Shown: positions 1-7,423 of the stretch, one piece after another | Numbering within the stretch: position 1 is the first letter of the stretch | Layout of the letters: the number at the start of each line of letters is the position of its first letter | Source of the DNA: Synechococcus sp. HW_metabat.21 | Lineage (GTDB): Bacteria > Cyanobacteriota > Cyanobacteriia > PCC-6307 > Cyanobiaceae | Direction of reading: 5' to 3' | Length of the DNA: 7,978 bases | NCBI GenBank assembly: GCA_018623875.1 | Contig: JAAZUZ010000071.1 | Span: forward strand, 1-7,978 | Translations under genes and position numbers: made by a program | Notes under the pieces: model-generated | The model's database searches: none | Told to the model about the DNA's origin: nothing | What the model saw: only the letters and a program-made list of their open reading frames with translations

Positions 1-850
1 CCTGGTCACGGCTTCCGGCCTTTTTTGATGCCCTCGATCAACCCAGCACCGATGGCTTCAACACCTACTGCGTGTCGGCGGAAGCTGCAGATGTGGGCCT
101 GAAGGTGGTGATGAGTGGCTTGGGGGGGGATGAGCTCTTTGGCGGTTACCCGCTGTTTCAGACCGTGCCCAAGTTGCTGGCCTTGCGCCAACGTCTGGGC
201 CCGGCGGCCTGGGCTGGATCCCAGCTGATCAAGCCCCTGAAGCGCGCCAAGCTCCAGCGCTTCGCCGACTACCTCGCCAGCCCCCCTGGTGTCGCGGCTG
301 CCCATCGCTGCATGCGCACGATTTTTTCGGCGCGGGAAGCATCCCGGCTGATCAGGCTCTGGAAGCTTCCACGACCTGCCGCTCCCTCCCTTGCGGAGCT
401 CCCGGACGGCGTTGTCGGGGCGGAGCTCGCCGATCAGATCGCCTGGCTTGAAACCTCCAGCTACATGGGGGGGATGTTGCTGCGGGACAGCGACGCCCTC
501 TCGATGGCCAGTTCCCTTGAGCTACGGGTCCCCCTCGTGGATGTCTCTTTGTTTGAGGCGTTGGCGCCGGTTGCGGCTTCAGCCCGGTTGGCGCCGGGCA
601 AGCAGTTGTTGCGGGATGCCTTCCCCGAGGTGACGGCTGTTTTGCAGGATGCGCCTAAACGTGGTTTTGTGATTCCCTTCGACCAGTGGCTACGCACGCC
701 GTCCCAGGCGACAGCCTTGCCGGAGCTGGATCTAAAGGATGCCTCCCGCGCTGTTGATTTGAGGCCCTGGGCACGGCGGTGGGGACTGCTGGTGCTCGCC
801 GATTGGTTGGAGCGCAACATGGGGATCACACTCCAACCCGGCGAGGGCCT

Positions 851-854
<4 letters not shown>
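1..854 (+). CDS. Asparagine synthase-like amidotransferase, C-terminal part (5' end outside window)
   Basis: Partial gene; the frame is open from base 3, giving 283 visible residues to the TAA at 852-854. This is the ATP-dependent synthetase domain of the asparagine synthase family, which adenylates a carboxylate such as aspartate and amidates it with ammonia from an N-terminal glutaminase domain, here not visible. Diagnostic stretches are DQPSTDGFNTY (visible residues 12-22), SGLGGDELFGGY (38-49), LLRDSDALSMASSLELRVPL at about 159-178, and APKRGFVIPF near the end. The SGGxDS ATP-binding loop would lie upstream of the window. The DQPSxDGxNTY variant is, from memory, typical of asparagine-synthase-like proteins in cyanobacterial polysaccharide or secondary clusters rather than housekeeping AsnB, so free asparagine may not be the product. 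The family is clear and the exact substrate is not. The gene overlaps the convergent clpB by 4 nt. Confidence 0.9.
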
Positions 855-3469
<2,615 letters not shown>

Positions 3470-3474
3470 GGTGG

Positions 3475-3480
3475 TCCTCC
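3475..3480 (-). promoter_or_regulatory. Shine-Dalgarno sequence of clpB
   Basis: The - strand reads AGGGAGGACCACCATG, placing GGAGGA 5 nt before the clpB ATG. It fixes the start at 3469 and is one of the few strong ribosome-binding sites in the window. Confidence 0.8.
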
Positions 3481-3532
3481 CTCAGTTGGGTGGTGACCAA
3501 ACCGTATGGCGATTGTTGGGGGAAGCAGGAGC

Positions 3533-3562
3533 GGAGAACCGAAGTGTTTGCTTCGGTCCTCC
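3533..3562 (-). promoter_or_regulatory. RNA hairpin between the small secreted-protein gene and clpB
   Basis: In - strand RNA, GGAGGACCGAAG pairs with CTTCGGUUCUCC around the 6-nt loop CAAACA: an uninterrupted 12-bp stem with one G-U pair. In + strand RNA the same position is an A-C mismatch, so the structure fits a - strand transcript better. It ends 63 nt before the clpB ATG and begins 43 nt after the stop of the upstream gene at 3606. It could end the upstream transcript, but no U-run follows (GCTCCTGCTTCC), or it could sit in the clpB 5' leader. No clear -10/-35 pair was found in 3470-3605 to decide this. Confidence 0.5.
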
Positions 3563-3605
3563 ACCCCCCTGTCGTGTGAGCCGTCTGTTCGGGACGGTTT
3601 CCCGT

Positions 3606-3968
3606 TCAGCGGGGTGAGCCGTTGTAGATCACCTCGGTGACCTGGCGCCCATCGACGGAGACCTGCAGCTCGGTTTCGGTGGTCGGGGCTGTGCCTTGTT
3701 CCATCCAACCGGGCCGCCCGCCGAGGAACTTGAAGCGGAATCCCTGGCTGTTGTTTTGCGTGAGGCAGCTGCCCCCGCCGTCACCGGTGTTGAACATGCA
3801 GGCAGCTGGGCGATAGACGCTCAGGCCGCCGTTGTTGTTGATGGCCCAGTTGCGCGCGACGTTCAGTGCGCGCACATTGGCGGCGCCGACTTGGGCGAGG
3901 GCCGGCAGGCTGCTGATGAGCGCGCTGGCAGCCATCAAGGCAGAGGTCTTCACCAGGGACTTGACCAT
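3606..3968 (-). CDS. Small secreted protein of unknown function, two cysteines
   Basis: 120 residues. The N-terminus is a clear Sec-type signal peptide: basic start MVKSLVK, a hydrophobic run, and an ALA-Q cleavage site after about residue 25. The mature part is roughly 95 residues, neutral and Gly/Asn/Thr-rich, with a single pair of cysteines (C57, C68) flanking a Gly-rich loop GDGGG, likely one disulfide, so a periplasmic, lumenal or extracellular location is inferred. Other notable stretches are FRFKFLGG (77-84), PGWMEQGTAPTTETEL (86-101) and VIYNG (113-117) near the C-terminus. I do not recognise a named domain. It resembles short conserved hypothetical proteins I recall from picocyanobacteria, unverified. 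No good Shine-Dalgarno precedes the ATG at 3966-3968, but the signal peptide starts there. It follows the secreted-protein gene at 4020-4376 on the same strand, about 51 nt downstream, so the two may be co-transcribed. Confidence 0.8.
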   Translation of the reverse strand: MVKSLVKTSALMAASALISSLPALAQVGAANVRALNVARNWAINNNGGLSVYRPAACMFNTGDGGGSCLTQNNSQGFRFKFLGGRPGWMEQGTAPTTETELQVSVDGRQVTEVIYNGSPR

Positions 3969-4019
3969 GACCGAGGTGGTGGAGTGAGAAGAGTCCTCTT
4001 CAGTGTGGCCAAGGTTTCC

Positions 4020-4376
4020 CTATTGGGCTGCAGGGAGAGGCAGCACGCCACTGGTCTGGCCGCAGAGCCGCGCCGGGCAGCCATCGGCGCTGTAAATCGC
4101 ATCCGCTGGGGATAAACAGCCCATGCGATTTTTCTGAGCCACCTCGCTTGGCGCGATGCGCAGGGGTTGCAGTGCCGTGAGGGTTGGATTCACCACCAGC
4201 GGGCAGCGTTGGGCGCCAATTCCCCGCAGTGCGTTTGGACCGATCGCGGCGGGTGTGCTCCCGTCTTTGATCAGCTCGGGAGGCGCCAGGGCTTCACGGG
4301 TTTGTGCCATCCCCGTCGATCCCCCGAGCAGCAGGCTGAGCAGTAGCAGCGAGAAGGCACTCCGAGTGGCCATCAT
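4020..4376 (-). CDS. Small secreted protein of unknown function, four cysteines
   Basis: 118 residues from the ATG at 4374-4376. A signal peptide MMATRSAF followed by a leucine-rich core ends at about residue 24 (GMA-Q). The mature part of about 94 residues has four cysteines (58, 87, 100, 105), enough for two disulfides; the C-terminal half carries GCLSPADAIYSADGCPARLC (86-105). No domain is recognised and no catalytic motif is apparent. Start choice: the frame is open further up, with ATGs at 4388 and 4448. The adjacent ATGs at 4373 and 4376 put a normal signal peptide at the very N-terminus, whereas 4448 would add a charged 24-residue extension and overlap the divergent gene. None has a convincing Shine-Dalgarno. 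It lies upstream of, and in the same orientation as, the other small secreted protein (3606-3968), with a 51-nt gap and no terminator seen between them. Confidence 0.7.
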   Translation of the reverse strand: MMATRSAFSLLLLSLLLGGSTGMAQTREALAPPELIKDGSTPAAIGPNALRGIGAQRCPLVVNPTLTALQPLRIAPSEVAQKNRMGCLSPADAIYSADGCPARLCGQTSGVLPLPAAQ

Positions 4377-4417
4377 GGCTGGATCCATTGGCCCCAGTCT
4401 GCGCAAGACCACCGGAG

Positions 4418-4639
4418 ATGACCGTCGATTCAGCTGCTCAAGACCCATCCCGCTCTGCCTTGGTCCAGCGGTTGGCCCAGGAGTCGTTCGCCTTTGATGG
4501 CACCGCCCGCGATCCCGAGCGCAATTGCTGGTTGGTGGTTCACCGGCACCAACACGGTTGTCTGCCCAGTGAATACGACATCCGCGAAGTGGACGAGGCG
4601 CTTTATTTAGAGGTGCTGGAAGCGCGACGTTCCGGTTGA
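4418..4639 (+). CDS. Small cytosolic protein of unknown function with Cys/His cluster
   Basis: 73 residues from the ATG at 4418-4420; a TTG 10 codons upstream (4388) is the only longer alternative, and it would overlap the divergent secreted-protein gene more closely. GGAG lies directly against the ATG, too close to be ideal, so the start is not certain. There is no signal peptide or membrane segment. The centre reads NCWLVVHRHQHGC (36-48), that is C37, H42, H44, H46 and C48 at alternate spacing, a possible metal site but not a family I know. The C-terminal half is acidic and helix-like (EVDEALYLEVLEARR, 57-71). The balanced composition with W, Y, F and regular spacing of charged residues looks like real protein. 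It is divergent from the 4020-4376 gene with only 41 nt between starts, and convergent with the doubtful ORF at 4603-4761. Confidence 0.6.
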   Translation: MTVDSAAQDPSRSALVQRLAQESFAFDGTARDPERNCWLVVHRHQHGCLPSEYDIREVDEALYLEVLEARRSG

Positions 4640-4761
4640 TCGCCGCTGGGCAGCGAACCGCTGAGCGGCGGGATCGCAGCGAGCTTGGAGCGTTTCAGAA
4701 AGGCAGCGACAGAACGCGCCGGATCGTTTGGAGCCTGAGTAGGAGTGGGGCGCTCATCCAT
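4603..4761 (-). CDS. Doubtful small ORF, 52 residues
   Basis: An ORF starting at the ATG at 4759-4761 and ending TAA at 4603-4605; it is open upstream to an ATG at 4833, but that start would fall in the petJ terminator. The N-terminal part is Pro/Thr-rich (MDERPTPTQAPNDPARS), the middle could form a short basic amphipathic helix (VAAFLKRSKLAAIPPL), and the tail is polar. Codon choice (CTG, CGC, ATC, GCG) is not out of place for the window. Against it: no ribosome-binding site, 37 nt of overlap with the convergent gene at 4418-4639, and a strong hairpin inside the frame. No family is recognised. If real, it follows petJ but is cut off from it by the terminator, so it would need its own promoter, and none is evident in 4762-4831. 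Confidence 0.35.
   Translation of the reverse strand: MDERPTPTQAPNDPARSVAAFLKRSKLAAIPPLSGSLPSGDQPERRASSTSK
4638..4675. terminator. Long GC-rich hairpin at convergent gene ends, possible terminator without T-run
   Basis: CGCCGCT (4641-4647) pairs with AGCGGCG (4664-4670), and inside it CAGCG (4651-4655) pairs with CGCTG (4659-4663) around loop AAC, leaving a GGG bulge. GAT/ATC can extend the base across a GG bulge. It begins at the stop codon (4637-4639) of the + strand gene, where a terminator is expected, but no T-run follows on either strand. It may be a transcript-end stabiliser or barrier between convergent transcripts. Confidence 0.45.
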
Positions 4762-4831
4762 GGTTTTGATTGCTGCGCATTGATCAGATTCGCGCTCGGG
4801 CCGCGCTGATGCAACGGAAGAAAACAGGCAC

Positions 4832-4858
4832 AAAAAAACCGCCCCCGGAGGGGCGGTT
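4832..4858 (-). terminator. Rho-independent terminator of petJ
   Basis: On the - strand AACCGCCCC pairs perfectly with GGGGCGGTT around the tetraloop TCCG, and the T-run continues through 4832 (seven T in all, two of them in the stem). The stem starts 22 nt after the petJ stop codon. It works only for - strand transcription, because no T-run follows on the + strand. It closes the glgB-hemE-epimerase-petJ unit. Confidence 0.93.
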
Positions 4859-4880
4859 CGAAGAGTCTGGAAGGACTGGA

Positions 4881-5222
4881 TCAGGCCCAGCCGTTCTGGC
4901 TCTGGGACTCGACGTAGGCAGCGACGTCGGCGATGTCACCTTCGCTCAGCTTGCCGCCGAAGGCGGGCATGGCGTTCTTGCCGTTGGTGACTTGGTATTG
5001 GATGGCCTCTTCATGGCCAGCGCTGTAGTTGGCCAGGTAGGACTCAAGGGCTTCTTTCTTGAGGGTGCGCTCGGCGTTCACCACGTTGCCGCCGCCCATG
5101 TGGCAAGCAGCGCAGTTCGCGGAGAAGATCTGGGCGCCGTGGTCGGCATCAGCGGCGAAGCTGGGGGAAGCACCCAGCACCAGCGCCAGGCAAAGGGCAA
5201 TCAGGGAAAGGAGACGGCGCAT
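4881..5222 (-). CDS. petJ: Cytochrome c6 (soluble lumenal electron carrier)
   Basis: 113 residues. Cytochrome c6 shuttles electrons in the thylakoid lumen from cytochrome b6f to photosystem I, and to terminal oxidase, in place of plastocyanin. Seen: a signal peptide MRRLLSLIALCLALVLG with an SFA-A cleavage site after about residue 23; a mature part of about 90 residues, the usual size; a heme-attachment motif CAACH (37-41) followed by MGGGNVV; the axial-ligand methionine M85 in NAMPAFGGKL (83-92); and a C-terminal Trp112. The ATG at 5220-5222 starts the signal peptide directly but has no convincing Shine-Dalgarno, whereas a perfect AGGAGG stands 75 nt further up in front of a tiny ORF in the same frame. 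Downstream lies a strong intrinsic terminator. The upstream neighbour on the same strand is the epimerase (94-nt gap). The small size and single CxxCH fit petJ; a c550 or cM type is less likely because of the AMPAFGGKL motif. Confidence 0.96.
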   Translation of the reverse strand: MRRLLSLIALCLALVLGASPSFAADADHGAQIFSANCAACHMGGGNVVNAERTLKKEALESYLANYSAGHEEAIQYQVTNGKNAMPAFGGKLSEGDIADVAAYVESQSQNGWA

Positions 5223-5246
5223 CTGAGCTCGTGCAACCTGGCCAAG

Positions 5247-5297
5247 TTAAGAGGCCAAGGCGGTCCTCGTCGGGATTGCTGCAGAGGTTCGCAACAT
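5247..5297 (-). CDS. Possible 16-codon leader ORF in front of petJ
   Basis: ATG at 5295-5297 to TAA at 5247-5249, reading MLRTSAAIPTRTALAS. It has the best ribosome-binding site in the window (AGGAGG, 6 nt spacing) and begins 19 nt after the epimerase stop. It is in the same frame as petJ, with eight codons between its TAA and the petJ ATG. There is no run of one amino acid that would suggest classical attenuation. It may be a translated leader peptide, a site for ribosome loading and re-initiation at petJ, or a chance ORF. No conservation data are available. Confidence 0.35.
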   Translation of the reverse strand: MLRTSAAIPTRTALAS

Positions 5298-5303
5298 TTG
5301 AAA

Positions 5304-5309
5304 CCTCCT
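5304..5309 (-). promoter_or_regulatory. Perfect Shine-Dalgarno AGGAGG in the petJ leader
   Basis: The - strand reads CAACAGGAGGTTTCAAATG. AGGAGG is 6 nt from an ATG that opens the 16-codon ORF, not petJ itself, and lies about 82 nt before the petJ ATG. In a region where most genes have weak or no Shine-Dalgarno, this placement is unlikely to be meaningless. Confidence 0.55.
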
Positions 5310-5316
5310 GTTGTGA

Positions 5317-6315
5317 TCAGCCCCGGTGTTTCAGTCCGGCGTCCTCAAAAACCGCCTCCAGCGTTGGCGCATGACTCACCAAGCCAAACCGTTCCGGAGG
5401 GCTGATCGGGTCATGAACAAAGTGGCGCTGGCGGATCGAGAACCGATCCCAGGCGTTCACTTCAATGTGCAGCAGCTTGATCAGGCCTTCGATCAGCCAG
5501 CCCCGCAGGTCCAGGCCAATCGACGGATACCAACCGCGGCGCCAGCGGCAGAGACGTTTCACGGTCTCATTCACCGTCACTGAGGGTTGCCCCAGGACCA
5601 AGCGACGCACAGCACCTTGGCCAACCTCGGGATTGGGTTGATGCGGACTCGTCGCCAGATGGGCGCAGACCCGGGCGATATCAGCGGCATGGATGAAGTG
5701 GAAGCTGGCCTCCGCACGGAGCCATTTCGCGAGCCAGAGCCAGCGAGTCCCCTCCTTGAGACCAGCTGTGAGATAGCTGGTGGGGAAAACACCGGAGCCA
5801 TCGACGCGGCCACCGAAAACCAGAGTGGGGAAGACCGCAACGATCCGCTGGGCCAGCGGGTGCTGCTCCAGCTGCTCGAGGCATTGGGCCTTGGTCTGGA
5901 TGTACTCGGTGCCGTAGGGCATGGCCTCCGGCAGTAACTGCAAGTCCTTGTTGAGGATGCTGGCGGTGGAGAAATACACCACCTGCTCGAGCACCTCGGG
6001 ATTGGTCGCCGCAAGCATCTGCTTGACCGCCACCACGTTGACCTGTTGGGCCCGCTCGGGATCCCCCCAGGCCGTGGCGGTGTGGATGATCCGCGTCGCT
6101 GACGCGATCTGAGCGCGGTGGGGCTCCACATCCCGTAGATCCCCCACCAACAGAGTGATGCGCGGATCCGCGGCGGGAACGGCCGTCAGCTTGCTTGGAT
6201 CCCGCAGCCAGAGCAGGAGCTCGGCGTCGGTTTCCCGGTAAAGCAGATCAGCGATGTGTTGGCCAACGCAACCGCTGGCCCCCGTGATCAGGATCCGTGC
6301 AGGTGCGGAACTCAA
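5317..6315 (-). CDS. NAD(P)-dependent epimerase/dehydratase family protein (extended SDR)
   Basis: 332 residues, the normal length for an extended short-chain dehydrogenase/reductase. An N-terminal Rossmann fold carries the dinucleotide motif TGASGCVG (11-18), GDL (58-60) at the usual adenine-binding position, and a catalytic set S116/T117 with Y138-IQT-K142 (YxxxK). A C-terminal substrate domain runs from about residue 165 and contains the family-typical FHFIHAADIARVCAHL. The family acts on nucleotide sugars, dihydroflavonol-like or steroid-like substrates; nothing here fixes the substrate. The start is TTG at 6313-6315, with GGAG 7 nt upstream, and it overlaps the hemE stop as TTGA, so translation is probably coupled to hemE. 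An N-terminus at this codon gives the usual distance to the Rossmann motif. It sits between hemE and petJ; a role tied to tetrapyrrole or photosynthesis is possible but is only guilt by association. Confidence 0.9.
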   Translation of the reverse strand: MSSAPARILITGASGCVGQHIADLLYRETDAELLLWLRDPSKLTAVPAADPRITLLVGDLRDVEPHRAQIASATRIIHTATAWGDPERAQQVNVVAVKQMLAATNPEVLEQVVYFSTASILNKDLQLLPEAMPYGTEYIQTKAQCLEQLEQHPLAQRIVAVFPTLVFGGRVDGSGVFPTSYLTAGLKEGTRWLWLAKWLRAEASFHFIHAADIARVCAHLATSPHQPNPEVGQGAVRRLVLGQPSVTVNETVKRLCRWRRGWYPSIGLDLRGWLIEGLIKLLHIEVNAWDRFSIRQRHFVHDPISPPERFGLVSHAPTLEAVFEDAGLKHRG

Positions 6316-7370
6316 ACCGCGGCTCCGAGGCGATCCATGACGGACTTACCGGCTTCGAAGAAGAACTGACCGTTCTCTTCAGGGGTGCCCGGGAGGATGC
6401 CGTGACCGAGATTGAGGATGTGCTTGCGGCCGCGGGCCTTGCGCACACAGTCATCGATGCGATCGCGGATCGCGTCTTGGCTGCCGAAGAGCAGGCCGGG
6501 GTCCACGTTGCCCTGAACGCCGATGTGCTCAGGCATGCGGGCCAGAGCTTCCGCCATGTCCACGGTCCAGTCCAGGGAGACGATGTCGACGCCGGTGTTG
6601 GCCATCCGCTCGATCACGCCAGCGCTGCCGGAGATGTAGAGGATGAAGGGGGTATCGGGGTGGGTCTGCTTGACCAGGTCCACGACCTTCTTTTGATAGG
6701 GCGCCGCAAAGGTGTCGTAGTCCGCGGGGCTGAGTTGACCGGCCCAGGAGTCGAACATCTGCACCACTTGGGCACCGGAGTCGATCTGGTAGCGCAGGTA
6801 ATTCGCGATGGACTCGGCGAAGTGATCCAGCAGCTTGTGCAGGATCTGGGGTTCGCGGAAGGCCATGGCCTTGATGACCGCGTAGTTCTTGCTGCTCTTG
6901 CCTTCAACGACATAGGCGGCCAGGGTCCAGGGAGCGCCAACGAAACCCAGAACGGCAGCCTCATTACCCACGCTTTGGCGCAGGCGACCCAGCACCTCAC
7001 CAACGAAGGGCATGGTCTCGGCGGGGTTCAGGGGGGTCAGGGCCTCCACCTGGGCCATCGAGCGGATCGGGTCCTGGATTTGGGGACCTTTGCTCTCGAT
7101 GATGTCGAAATCAATGCCCATGCCGGGCAGGGGCGTGAGGATGTCTGAGAACAGGATCACGCCGTCGGGTTTGAAGGCGTTGAACGGCTGCATTGAGATC
7201 TCGTAGGAGAGATCCGGGTTCTCAGAGCGTTCGCGGAAGCTGGGGTATTTGTCGCGCAGGTCGCGGTAGATCTTCATGTACCGGCCGGCCTGGCGCATCA
7301 TCCAAACCGGTGGACGCTCCACCTGCTCACCACGGGCGGCTCGCAGTAGCAGGGGGGCGTTGGAAGACAT
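6312..7370 (-). CDS. hemE: Uroporphyrinogen decarboxylase
   Basis: 352 residues, full length. HemE removes the four acetate carboxyls of uroporphyrinogen III to give coproporphyrinogen III, in the shared branch of heme and chlorophyll synthesis, in the cytosol and without cofactor. Family signatures are both present: PPVWMMRQAGRYMKIYRDLR (20-39) near the N-terminus and GFVGAPWTLAAYVVEG (142-157). Active-site residues expected from the human enzyme are in place: R26 and R30, D76 in FSDILTPLPG, Y153, S208 in FDSWAGQLSP, and H323 in LGHGILPGTP. The ATG at 7368-7370 gives the standard N-terminus but has no recognisable Shine-Dalgarno. It follows glgB after 53 nt without a terminator and overlaps the epimerase start by 4 nt, so it is probably co-transcribed with both. 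It contains a single HIP1 octamer. Confidence 0.98.
   Translation of the reverse strand: MSSNAPLLLRAARGEQVERPPVWMMRQAGRYMKIYRDLRDKYPSFRERSENPDLSYEISMQPFNAFKPDGVILFSDILTPLPGMGIDFDIIESKGPQIQDPIRSMAQVEALTPLNPAETMPFVGEVLGRLRQSVGNEAAVLGFVGAPWTLAAYVVEGKSSKNYAVIKAMAFREPQILHKLLDHFAESIANYLRYQIDSGAQVVQMFDSWAGQLSPADYDTFAAPYQKKVVDLVKQTHPDTPFILYISGSAGVIERMANTGVDIVSLDWTVDMAEALARMPEHIGVQGNVDPGLLFGSQDAIRDRIDDCVRKARGRKHILNLGHGILPGTPEENGQFFFEAGKSVMDRLGAAV
6323..6326 (-). promoter_or_regulatory. Shine-Dalgarno supporting the TTG start of the epimerase
   Basis: GGAG inside the last codons of hemE, 7 nt before the TTG at 6313-6315. It decides in favour of the rare start codon overlapping the hemE TGA. Confidence 0.55.
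6459..6466. repeat. HIP1 octamer GCGATCGC
   Basis: One copy of the highly iterated palindrome found in many cyanobacterial genomes, inside hemE. It is the only copy I saw in the window, so the strain is not HIP1-rich here and the copy may be chance. Confidence 0.5.
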
Positions 7371-7423
7371 GAGGAGTCGCGATGGGGCCTTGGAAGCTAC
7401 CCGAGCAGACCCCCGAATGCGGC

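Noticed and set aside
3579..3604. Overlapping small hairpins (CCGTC/GACGG and CGGGA/TCCCG) just after the stop of the 3606-3968 gene
   Set aside because: Stems are only 5 bp in the relevant - strand RNA, mutually exclusive, and not followed by a U-run; too weak to call a terminator.
3470..3605. CIRCE/HrcA operator upstream of clpB
   Set aside because: Looked for the TTAGCACTC-N9-GAGTGCTAA pattern and found nothing resembling it.
3988..4001. Inverted repeat GAAGAG-TC-CTCTTC 20 nt upstream of the 3606-3968 gene
   Set aside because: A 6-bp palindrome with a 2-nt centre could be an operator, but it occurs once and without an identifiable promoter; chance cannot be excluded.
3696..4115. 139-codon open frame on the + strand across the two secreted-protein genes
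   Set aside because: It is antisense to two frames that both begin with good signal peptides; the + strand product is Ala/Gly/Arg-rich without motif or plausible start.
4369..4379. GCCAT-C-ATGGC inverted repeat over the start codons of the 4020-4376 gene
   Set aside because: It arises from tandem ATG codons followed by a GCC codon; too short to support an operator.
4377..4448. Longer N-terminus for the four-cysteine secreted protein, starting at 4448
   Set aside because: It would put a charged 24-residue stretch before the signal peptide and overlap the start of the divergent + strand gene; the ATG pair at 4373/4376 gives a normal signal peptide.
6297..7148. 283-codon open frame on the + strand opposite hemE
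   Set aside because: Antisense to hemE, whose active-site residues are all in place; composition is Val/Gly/Asp/His-rich as expected for a mirror frame.
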